DNA of 64,000 nucleotides, taken from NCBI RefSeq assembly GCF_043290135.1, contig NC_134704.1, positions 14,958,001 to 15,022,000 of the forward strand, written 5' to 3'. This document shows positions 1-11,600 of the stretch, one piece after another; within the stretch, counting starts at the first letter, position 1, and each line of letters starts with the position of its first letter. The notes under the pieces were generated by a model that saw only the letters and a program-made list of their open reading frames with translations, had not been told where the DNA came from and ran no database searches. Source of the stretch: Rhipicephalus microplus (Eukaryota > Arthropoda > Arachnida > Ixodida > Ixodidae). The translations under genes were made by a program, and so were the position numbers.

Positions 1-2051
1 CTGCTTGGTTCCAAACTCTCAGACCAACTATGGACCGGCCAGCGTGCAGTTGATGTTGTGCAAGAGCAACAGCTCTCAGTGAACAGTAAGCAGCCCAATT
101 TAAGCAAATGGGCTTTCCCATTCACAAAAATAAAAATTTATTTCATGCTGATCAATGGTAGTGGCTGAAAAAGCCTGCTAGAACCTTGAAATATTGTACT
201 AAAGTTGACAGCTGGGCTAGTTGGTACGGTTTCATAAGTGTCTACTTCTTGTCCTCTAGTTAGCACTACTTTGAATATTATGCTATAAACCTATTATTAT
301 CAGGCTAAGCATTGCTGCAATGCAGAGACCATTTGCATAGTGTCCCTGCATCTACTGTAACGGCACTCTCCTATTTTGAACTTGAACTGGAACCAACCGG
401 CCCCATGCTGCTAAGCAAAATTTAAACGGCACCCCCCCCCCCCCTCGTGCAGAGTTTGGATATTAATTACGAACTTAGTATTAATTATGGAATAGTAAGC
501 ACCCATTTTTATGGATTATGACTGCCCGTTGTAAAAAGAGTCAACTGTATTCACTTAAAAGTTTTCACTCTTTGTCCACCTCTCCTGTGTGCTTATTAGA
601 GAAAGTTTTTTTTGCTACAGTTAGGTTTAATAATATTTTGTAAGCACCAGGCTTTCATTGCTTATACTGTAATTTCAATTAGCCTGTGTAAGAGGGACAC
701 TAAAGGCAAATATTTAGTCGACTTTGATTGTTGAAAGAGTGGTCCAGAAACCTCATAGTGCTAGTTTTGTGCTAAAGAAGTGCCCATTTTAAAATAAAAT
801 CGTCTTTTAGTGGTTCGCATAGCGTTAGCGCACTTCAAATCACTCGCCTGAAAGCAGTCTTTCTGATGTGGCTGTTGCCTTGTCCAACAGTGCTTGCCTT
901 TACTGCATGGATGCCAACACTATTAGCAGCAGAGGGAAAGTAACGGGAGCCAAGGCAGCAGCAAAGGCCATTGAACCATTTTCTGCTAGCTTGGTTGAAT
1001 TGGACCCCGCTAGATGGCACCACCTATCCAGTTTAACCAAGCGAAAACGGAACTTTCGAACCACTAATGCCATTTCTCATAGTAACGCCTAGCGGTTCTT
1101 GCTATAAATCAAACAGGAGCGAACAAGCAATACTTTATTACATCTCTTGATGCACAGAGGGTTTTTTATTACAGCAGTAAGATAACTAGTGAACAATTGT
1201 AGTCGGACACCCTCGCATTATAGAAATTATTTTCGAAATGTCCCACTTGCGGGACACGTTGTGTGATATATTTCGCTTGAATTCTCGTCAAGTGGGGCAC
1301 TGCTGTTGATAATATTGCCGTTTTAGATGTTGTCATACATCGAGTTTTCTCTCTGACATAAATTATTTGCCTTTTGGTGGTTGCTCTAAGACAAATGGAG
1401 ATGTTTTTTTCTACTTCAACACCACTGGAATTGCCTGGCTTCCTATTGCCCTCTTATTCTAAGCTTGTTCTTTTTAACCCATGTGCACATGGCATTTCAT
1501 TGTTTTTATTTTGTTTTTCTACTAATGTTTGGCTGTATCGTGAAACGAGAATAACGAAGGTGAATAATTGTTGATCTCTCAATTGCACTGCCTATCTGGC
1601 AACTCCATCTAGGAAGAAGGAATAGGAAAGAGGAACAAAAGAGTGAGCCGACGGCAGTCATCCAAGGTGGGCGCATCCCTAGTCCAAGATTTAATGGGCC
1701 CAAGCCAACCGCTTGACCCTGTTCACAAGGAATTTCTGGTCTCTCCAAGGCTTGGGCTTGCAAGCTGGGCCTCCCACCTCTAGACGTTAGGCCCTGTGAT
1801 AAGCAGCACCTACGGGTTGTACCCATACTTCCCTGTCCTTCCTTCCTCCTCCCATACCATATGGTGGTGGTTACTGGATGCTGAGGGGAAGCTAGCCTAT
1901 GGATACATGCAAGTTCACGGGGGCCTTGTGAAGGAATGTTCGTGTCCTTGAACATCGGGCTGGCAGACTGCATCTAATAAAAACAAATTTGTTTTCTTTT
2001 CAGCTCCGTAGTTTAGGCTATTTTCAGCTGAGCTGAGCTTTATGTAAGCAG
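1..2051. other. Kinesin-5 intron, no exon seen
   Basis: AT-rich intronic DNA. A repeat-like segment beginning AGAGGGACACTAAAGGCAAA (about 690-1120) looks like a dispersed non-autonomous transposon, judged by motif only. A 13-base C run lies at 432-444. The stretch 1580-1975 is GC-richer and ORF-bearing on the - strand, but that ORF has no recognisable domain and is probably repeat-derived. Confidence 0.5.
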
Positions 2052-2420
2052 ATGAGTCACTGCAGTGGCATAGTGGTTACTGCGCTTGGCTGCTCGCCTG
2101 AAAGATGGAAAGTTCGATCCAAGTCACGGTGGTCTCGTCTTGATAGTGGCAAAGTAATAATTAATAATAATTGTTGGGGCTTTACATCCCAAAACAATGA
2201 TGTGATTATAGGGGAGGCCATAGTGAAGGACTCTATTAAAAATTTGGACTACCTGGGTTTCCTCAATGTGCATATGAATCTGACCACATGGTCTTCCAGC
2301 ATTTTGCCTACATTGAATGGGGGTGCAAGTGCTAGAGGCCAGTGCACTGTGCCCATTACAGTGGGCAATAAAGATCCACATGTGGTTGAAATTACTCCAC
2401 TGCAACGTGTCATAGCTTGA
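2052..2420 (+). repeat. Ruka-like SINE (+) interrupted by a second SINE body (-)
   Basis: Positions 2062-2135 form a tRNA-derived head with box A-like GCATAGTGGTTAC and box B-like AAGTTCGATCC. The matching SINE body (GTGCTAGAGGCCAGTGCACT) resumes only at about 2327. Between them, about 2156-2330 read on the - strand as the 3' body of another SINE copy (CCCAGGTAGTCC, then TGTTTTGGGATGTAAAGCCC), ending in TTATTATTAATTATTAC. The second SINE evidently inserted into the first. Ruka-type SINEs are established tick elements. Confidence 0.7.
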
Positions 2421-2613
2421 GTCGCTTTAGTGGATTGAATCCCACAAACCAGCCAAGAATCTAAAACCAATCGTGTGAGACCATCTGTATTTGCATCTAA
2501 ATGTTTTTTTGCAACAGGGATGGCATTAGAGTAATTTAATGTGGTGTGATATTCTGCTTCCAGCATGGGAATGTCTTATCTGGGAGTTCACTGTTTCCGC
2601 TGTATTTTTTCAG

Positions 2614-2829
2614 GGCTCAGTCATAATCCAGGGGCTCGAGGAGATCACGGTGCACAATCGTGAAGAGGTGTTCTTCATCCTCCAAAAGGGTGCAGCAAAA
2701 CGTCAAACTGCTGCTACACTTCTCAATGCAACATCTTCGCGCAGCCACACAGTATTCTCGGTCACAGTTCACATCCGTGAGACAACAGACGATGGCGAGG
2801 AGCTAGTAAAAACTGGAAAACTCAACCTC
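2614..2829 (+). CDS. KIF11: Kinesin-5 exon: motor domain, switch I
   Basis: 216 nt, phase 0 in and out. The acceptor is TTTTTTCAG (to 2613) and the donor GTGAGT (2830). It encodes window residues 1-72, beginning [15 protein letters not shown] and ending GKLNL, with NATSSRSH as the nucleotide-sensing switch I loop. It is the first kinesin exon visible; I found no upstream exon in 1-2613. Confidence 0.95.
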
Positions 2830-5800
2830 GTGAGTAATGGTGTGACCTATTTTAACACCCGCAAAGCGTTCTCGCATATGCTGTTTACTATGCACTGTTG
2901 ACTCTGAGAATTCTAAATTTGGCCCCTAAGATCTCGGCAATTAACTCTCCACTTTAATTGGTTCGAATTGTCTGTGCAGCTGTCGTATTTTTCTTGTCCA
3001 TTTGACCATCTCGGTGTAACAGTAGCCTAGTTCCTTCTTGCCTATCTTTTGTATTGGTTTATTTCTGCTCAAGCTTGCATTGATTCGTTTTTCATCCCAT
3101 TTCACACCAAGGTTGATCTTGCGGGGAGTGAGAACATTGGCCGATCAGGTGCCATTGAGAGGAGAGCGCGTGAAGCAGGCAAGTTTCTTGTTCTTCAGAG
3201 ACTTGCGGAGTACGTACCTCTGGTAATCGAAACTGCACATTTCGTTGTGTTCTGTAGGCTTAATAAGCGTTTTATCTGTTTTTATTAGTTTTGATGGTAT
3301 TATGGTGCTATGGGTTAAGTTTTGAGTGCATTTCTCAGCCACATTTTGATGAGGGCTCAAAATAATTCTGTCCACTCTATGATGTGCCTCCAACTGCGTT
3401 GTGGTTATGGCACGTAACATACTTGAATTTATTTTCAGAGTTTATAGTTTGAAGTTTATAATTTTAAGTGTATTTAATAGATAAAAGGTGCTGATAGCAC
3501 TGCATATTTTTTAGGAACGCAATCAGGATTTCCCTGTGTACAAACACATGAATAACAATACCAAGATATTTCTCGCAGCACCGGTGTCTCAGTTTTCTAT
3601 GCGTTTACTCTGCACTATGCCGGTTTACTTGTACCTTTAGCCCTTGCATGCACTTTATCACTTGTCAAGTATGCATGTTTTGACGTTCAAGGTCTGGTGT
3701 CTCATTGCCATTTGCATGACTCTCGCAGGCAACATCAACCAGTCCCTCCTGACTCTGGGTCGCGTCATAACTGCTCTAGTTGACAAGGCACCCCATGTTC
3801 CCTACAGGTATTTGTGGTCCATCATATTTCCATTTATACAGCCTTTGTGCATTATACCACACACAACCTTGTGGGATTTTTTCAACTTGAGGTTTTTTGT
3901 AAAAATGTGATGCGATTGTATAAGTGTTATACACCAAGCATCTTGAAAAGCAATTTTAATTATCACAATTTCTGCTGTTTGCAAAACTGAGTAAAATCTG
4001 AAACAGCACGTGCCGATGTAGAAAACAGTGTTGGCTATAAAATGTGCACTGTGCTTCATTAAGTGCACACATATGTTACATGGTATGTATCTGCAATCGT
4101 CAAAACTTCAATTTGGTTGAGAGGTAAACTATGCGTCATTACTTTTTAGCTATTGGACCAGTCCTAGTACCGGAAATGAACGTAAAAGGTGTAATGTTGA
4201 AATTCACAGAGAACTCTGCACTATGTACGTTGCCACTTTTAAAAAAATATCTTTAGATTTTGATCAAAAGCTGATTGCCTTGTTTGACAAGGGCTGTTTA
4301 AAGTGACACTTCAAGTGTGTTAGGCAAAGAAAGTGCAGTTAATCACATTTTAATTATGGATATTGCACAAATTATGCCCATTACATAAATAGAGACAAGT
4401 ACCGATCCTGTGACATTAAACGAAAATTGCTTGGCAGCAATGTAGCTGTACTTGCAGGCTGTGCAATGAACTGGAATTGTTGTGCTGTCGTGAGTATAAG
4501 TATAGTATGGCCAGAAAAGCCTGAAATTATGTAGTTTTAGATGGTTGCACTTCAGTCGAAATCTGAAAACATTAAGTTATTTATTTGTTTTCAATTGTTC
4601 TAGTTCATTGCACAGATTAGCATTCCAGAAAGAAGCCTGGGAAGTTTCCTTGAAATACATGGCATAATTCACAACTTATGGCTTTTGGTGCAATAAGAAA
4701 TAACTAAAAATGTTGTTTTGAGAAAAACTAAGAGAAATATTTTGCACACAATGTATATTCATGATAGAAACATAGTGGGACTCGAAAAGCTGCCAGGTTA
4801 ATAGCTGGATCCTTCCCTAGCTGTCTCGAACTATTGCCCGAAACTCAAGGTGACAGCAGAAGATCCGCTAAGAATAAAGAGAGCACACCCATGTTTTTAA
4901 TTATATGCTTCATTGAATACGCATGGATTCATGGCTTTCATTTGCCCTAATTGGGCGAATGAAAACGGTGAATAAAAAACAGTGAAAGTAGCAGGGGGAG
5001 GTGTGTGTGGAGCAGAGGCCGCATATTTGAAATCACCTGAGGAAGGGAAAGGAGGGGCGCTTACAGCATTTTCACAGCATTCTCTATAGAGTTATGATTT
5101 TTGATGCCCTTAATATACATTGCTTGCTTGTTGTTCTTTTTCTTTGCAGAGAAAGCAAGCTAACTCGGCTCTTGCAGGACTCTCTTGGTGGCCGCACAAA
5201 GACTTCCATCATTGCGACGATCTCACCCGACATGACCAACCTGGATGAGACGTTGAGCACGTTGGACTACGCTCACCGTGCCAAGAACATCACCAACCGT
5301 CCGGAGGTCAATCAAAAGATGACCAAGCGGGCACTCATAAAGGCAAGGCTGGCCTTACTGTACTTTTAGATGTAATCTATCGAATACTTCCCATTTCTCT
5401 ATGGTGCTTACTTTGGCTAATGGGTATCTTTTTAGTACCTTATGTTGTGTTTGCGTGTTTCTTCAGCTTCACAATATCCCTCAATGGGGTTGACTGCTCA
5501 ATTCCCGATAGACATTTTTAACTTGACAACAACTTCACGTGTATTTGTACACGTGAAGGCAAGATAACTGCTATTCATTAAGGATTACAGACTAGATCCC
5601 ATGAGAAGACAAGTGGGTTAGGTTGGCAGATGAGATTAGGAAGTTTGTGGGTATAAAATGGCAGCAGCAAGCTTAGGACCAAGTATACTGGTAGAACATG
5701 CAAGAGGAACTTTTCCTTGCAGTGGGCATAGTCGGGTTGATGAGGATGATGATTCTTGAGTCAATAAACCCTGATACTGAGGTCATTCTGTTACTCGAGG

Positions 5801-8592
5801 AGGGGGGGGGGGGGGCTTTTTAGTTAGCATTGATCCATACTAACAATTCCACGTTTATGTACCTGACTTGTGAAAAAATATAAGCAAATGGTGCACTTAA
5901 AACCAGCACAAAGCCTTGCTTTGACATAACATTGCCCTTGTTTATATTCACCATGAATCAACTTGCTCGATTCTGACTCCTTTATTTGTGAAGCAACTTG
6001 TGTGTAAGGAATGGACAGTGTGTTGTTCCTTTATTGCAAAATGATCTGCTTTTCCTTCTCTCAGTGATAAGAATGCACTGTAATTCACTTCTGCTTCACT
6101 GTGACAGGAGTACACAGAGGAGATCGAGCGTCTCCGAAGAGACCTGGCAGCAACCAGAGAGAAGAATGGAATTTTCGTGGACCAGGAGAACTATAGGTGA
6201 GCACCCTTTTTCTGTGAAGGTGGGTCATCTAGAGGCCTTTTCCTGCCTGTTTCGTCTGTAATGGTTTAGTGATGCTTCGGTATTCAACGAACCAGGGAAC
6301 TGTGTCGAATTGTTTCTCACTTAACAGTTACTGGTAGTGAAAGCTCCATAATTACGTTCTAGCAACTTGAGAAGCCCTCTTTTTTCCATGCTACATTCTT
6401 GGATCCCTTGAAGGTCAACTTCGACTTTTTGACCATGTCAACGTAATGGTGCTTTTATGTTCCTCAGATGCTCTTGTTGTGGGCACGATAGCAAAAATAC
6501 TTGGCAAAGTTAGAATAATTTTAAATAAGCAAAAAAGTGCAACACCGAAACCCGACCGCAGTGGTATCTTCATGTAATGTAAGCGTTGGTAAAAACCATG
6601 CAAACCGGAAATCGTGCAAAGCATGCTGGTCTCCTCAGCGCCAATAGAAGATGCTCAGGGAAAATGTGACTCCATCGCAACAGCCGCACCATGTCTGTTA
6701 CTGACTGTGCTATGTGCACAAGCTCCTCAGAGCTGTAGAAAAAAGACAGTTGAGATTCGGATGCATGTGAAGGCCAAGTAAAATCGACAGAGAGGAATGG
6801 CGATTGCTGGTTGTGTATTCCACTGTCAGATGGCGCCACCTGTCCAGGTCGCTCAAGTTTGTGGGGCCGTGATCAGCAAAATGCTATTGCTGAAAAGTTT
6901 GCGGACTAACTGAAGCTTCTCAATATTTCTATAGGAAAAATGCATATGTCTGGCAATAGCAGAGTTTAAAATTGTGCTGGCAGGGCTGAGGGAAATTAAT
7001 TTAGGCCAAGTATGCACCCCTTTTCGCAGGACGTGCTAGGCTAGATCAGGGTGCGCCCTGTATCCATTATAAAAAGGGTTTCCATGCGGTTATGTGCTCG
7101 CTTAGAACGCTACCGTAATGTTCACGCATTGACTTTCTTCTGCCGGTACGGCATCAAGTTTCTGTGAAGTGGGCCGGCACTGCTAGCTAAAACAATATAT
7201 AATATCGAGACAATGGGTGATCGTAACCTCTGAGTGTTTCATGAATGTTCGGGTAATTATACGGGGAATCGTGTACAATCACAACGCAACATCACCTTCT
7301 GCCCATCGCTAGCAGGCCACTCACCCGATCATTGCTTTGTGCACAGCAGATGATGTAGTGGCGCCTCAGTTCCGTCGCTTTGACGTAAGCGCTGGGACAC
7401 ACACTCACAATGTTGCCAGTAGTTGGAAGCCAGTTGGGAGTTGCTAGGTAACTCTTAAAATTGACTTGTAAAAAATCTGCATATCTCTCCAGCCTGTAAA
7501 TAGAGACGAATGATGGACACCTGCAAATGAATGTACCCAGCGAATTTCGCTGATATCTAGTATTGATATTTGGTAACTCCAGGTGCTTGTTCGATAGTCC
7601 TGCTTTCTGACCAATTATGGCTAGCAAACACTGCCTTTAAGATATTTTACTTTTGTTTTAAAGCATGAGTGCTCATCTGAGTTTTCAGCACCTTGTGACA
7701 TTGCCTCTAATATCGCCCCTTGTGATGTTCCATGAAAAGAATGAGTGCGTATTTTCAATGTCGCAGAACATACACGTGGTATGCGCAAAACCACGACTGG
7801 CTCCCGACGAAAGCTTTTGTTCCTCGCGCTTCTTTTTTCTTGGGCTGCTCTTCCTTGGGTGATTTTGGCTGTTTACGCCAGGAATGCTTTTTTTTTCTGG
7901 GTGCGACACTCTCAGAACACCCGCGTTGTTGCATTCTTCTGTGCCCATGTGCCCAAGCGTCACCAAGGCTAGAGTGCACATGGTCTCAGCTACTTTTCCA
8001 TAGTGGGGCACTGTTTTTTCTACGATTTCAGGACAGCAGTTTGTAGTGATGCTAAAATTTATTACAATATAATGGTGCTATTATTCATCATACATTATGT
8101 GGTAGCATTTACAATTAAATTTCTGCATTACCAGGCACTAAGCTACAAATTGCATCAAAAGGCCTTGAACAAAAATTTCACAGTCTGGAGTCATTTAGTG
8201 AGCACTGCCTATTGTGGATATTACAAGAGGCTCTAGTTCAAGTCAGTGAACTGTCCCAGTGACATGTGAGGCTTGGTAATGAAAATTACTATCATGGGGC
8301 ATGTTTTTCCTTTTCTTGTGTAAATACATGCGCTTGCTATCATTGAACAAAATGCTTTATGAAGATTGTTGCCTACTCATGCACACTTTATATGTATTAG
8401 TTCCGTGTGTGTGTGTAACTCCAGTTGTTTGAGTGACCATGCTTTTATTGATAAGACTTCACATGCATCTAGCGTACAATAACAGCTTTAAGATCCTTTA
8501 GTAGCCTCACTTCTTGTGAAATTCTTTCTTGCTGGCTGTGTTCAGATAAAAACGTCAGTGCATGTCTGCCAACCCCCTTTAATTTTGCACAC

Positions 8593-8651
<59 letters not shown>

Positions 8652-11600
8652 ATGAATCTGAAAAACGGACGCTCTTCTAGTAATGAAGAAGACGATGATG
8701 ATCGGTGGCTGTAGTAGTAGCTCGCGCACGCTGCTCGCCATTAGCCAGACCTGCCTGATAAAGCACATTTTTGCCAAGCTGCGTCTGAACCTTTCTCGCC
8801 TGACAACACCTCTATTTTAATTGGTGGAAGAGCCGGGGTTCCCATCAACCTGGAACTTCGCAGTCGGACGCTACCCTCACCGTTCACCATGACTGCTCCT
8901 GGCCCTTCTCAAGCCGCCTTACCAACGACATTCTACTGTACTGGCGTGCCTCGGCAACGCGACCCACCAATTTTTCGCGGCAACGACGAACAAGACGTCG
9001 AGGACTGGCTCGTCGAGTACGAAATCGTAAGCGCTTCCGACAAGTGGAACGCCTGCGACCAGCTCACAAACGTGTGCTTTTACCTCGCTGATGTGGCCAG
9101 CCTCTGGTTCAAGAACCACGAAGGCGAAATCACCAACTGGTCCGCCTTCAAGACCACCATCTCCGCGGTCTTCGGTCGTCTCGCCGTGTGCCGGCTTCGC
9201 GCGGAACAGCGTCTCCGTAGTCAAGTCCAACGCAGGGACGAGGCCTTTACAAGTTACATTGAAGATGTCTTGTCTCTTTGCAAGCGCGTCGATGAATCTC
9301 TAACCAAACGCGACAAAATCAAGCACATCATCAAAGGAGTTGACGACGATACCTTCCAGATGCTCGTCGCTAGGAATCCACAGACCGTCACCGATGTTGT
9401 CCAGCTGCGTAATGTTGTCCAGTTGCGTAAGCAGCGTGTCTCGACGCGCAGGGCCGCTAAAAATACGGCTGAAGTTTCCGCTCTCGTGCACGACGTCGCT
9501 GCTAATCACACCGTCTTACTGCCCCACATCAAACAATTCATTCGTGAAGAAGTTGCGTGTCGGCTTTCTCTTGTGGCCGAAGCATCCGCGCCAGTGACCT
9601 CGTTAGATCCACGTCTAGGCCAGGTCATTGAGACACAGGTTACGCAGGCACTGCCTCTATCGCCATCTGTCCCTACGCCGCTGACCTACGCTGCCATCGT
9701 TGCTAGACCCCCAGCCCCACCTGTCTCTGGCGCATATCGGGGCACCGGGTCCTCCTACCCTACGACGCTGCCTACATACAGGCACCTCATCCTGTTTCCC
9801 CCCATGCACCTTCTGTCGTTAACCCATGGCGTACCTTGGGTAATCGACCCATCTGTTTTGCATGCGGTTTCGTGGGACATATAGCACGCTACTGTCGCCG
9901 TCGCAACTTCCAGCCTCCAGACCATGGGAATTCTGCAAATTACCAGGCTGCCCAGAATCTCCAGCGACCATCTTCTATCACCGACTCATTGTCCCCACGA
10001 CGCCCTGTCGATTCTCGCCTGTCATTACCACCCCGTCGCCGATCTGTCTCCCCAATGCTTCGGTGCACGAGCCCCGCTCGAGAGGAAAACTGACAGCCAC
10101 AGTTCTGGAGGTAAGAACTTCGTCGTCGTCGAACTTTTCAATACCTCCTCTTTGTCCGCCCAACGAAATTGATGTGCTAGTAGAAGGTGTTGCGGTTCGT
10201 GCACTTGTCGACACAGGCCGTCGTTTCTGTAATTAGTGAAAAACTGTATCGCGATTTGAGAAAAGTTACAATGCCGCTTACGAATCTTGTTCTGCGTACA
10301 GCCACATCCCATTTCATCGCGCCGACGGCTCAGTGCACAGCACCCGTTCTTATTCAAGATGTTTGGTACGCCGTCAACTTTGTTGTTCTCCCACGTTCAT
10401 CTTACGACGTCATACTAGGATGGGATTTCTTTTCTATCCATCAGGCCCTCGTCGACTGCATTCGTGTTGAACTCACGTTGACGAATCCGTGCCTTGATAT
10501 CGACCACCAAAGTCCCTCGAAAGTGTTTGTCGCAGCTGATGTCCGCATCGCGCCGTTGTCCGCTGTCCTAGTGCCTGTGTTTTCCCCTGCTGCCACTAAG
10601 TCGACGCTCCTGTTCCAACCAACTATAGCTAGTGTGCACCACCGAACCATCGTCCTCCCGTTTGCCGTCATCAACTTTTGCAATAATTCGGCGGAACTTT
10701 ATGCGTGCAACGTTTCGGCTTGTCCGTACATCCTGCTACGCGGCGAGTGTCTGGGAAGCCTCGAGACCTTAATTTGTATTTTTGAAGACCCGATCTATCC
10801 GGACAAGCCATTTTTACCGACTTGTGCCATTACACCCGCAACTGACGCTAATGAACCTATGGATGTAATCCGCAAGTCCATTGATTGCAACCTTACGCCT
10901 GGACAGCAGGAACAGCTGATCAAGCTCCTACAGCGTTTTCGAGCCTCGTTTAGCCACAGTCGGCCTTCCTTAGGTCGAGCGTCATCTGTTGTTCACCGTA
11001 TAGATACCGGTCAAGAGACGCCATTACGGCAGCGTCCATATCGTGTGTCAACTACCGAACGCCGTGCCATCAATGAACAGCTTGACGACATGCTGACACG
11101 TGGCATAATCGAACCGCCAAGCAGTCCCTGGGCCTCTCCAGTTGTGTTGGTGAAGAAGAAGGACGGATCCATCAGGTTTTGCGTGGACTACCGACGTCTC
11201 AACCGAATCACGCGCAAGGATGTCTATCCACTGCCACGCATTGACGATGCCTTGGACTGCATACAGGGAGCCGAATTTTTCTCTTCTTTAGGTCTGTGCT
11301 CTGGATACTGGCAGGTACCCATGGCAGAGGCCGATCGCGAAAAAACAGCTTTCATCACGCCCGACGGGCTTTACGAATTCACAGTCATGCCCTTCGGCCT
11401 CTACAATGCGCCAGCTATTTTCGAGCGAATGATGGACTCTATCCTTCAAGGCCTCAAATGGAACGTTTGCCTTTGTTATTTAGATGACATTGTCGTCTTT
11501 TCAACTGATTTCACAACCCATATAACCCGCCTCGAGAAAGTCCTCGCGTGTTTTTCTTCCGCGGGGCTGCAACTGAATCTGAAGAAGTGCAATTTCGCCG

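Noticed and set aside
1506..1973. 155-codon - strand ORF
   Set aside because: No domain, no splice context, and repeat-like sequence; treated as chance.
3179..3190. GT donor at about 3183 in place of the GC donor
   Set aside because: Using it puts the next exon (GNINQSLL) out of frame.
8469..8777. ORF rich in Tyr/Ile repeats (also 37870-38166)
   Set aside because: Translations of TA microsatellites; no coding evidence.
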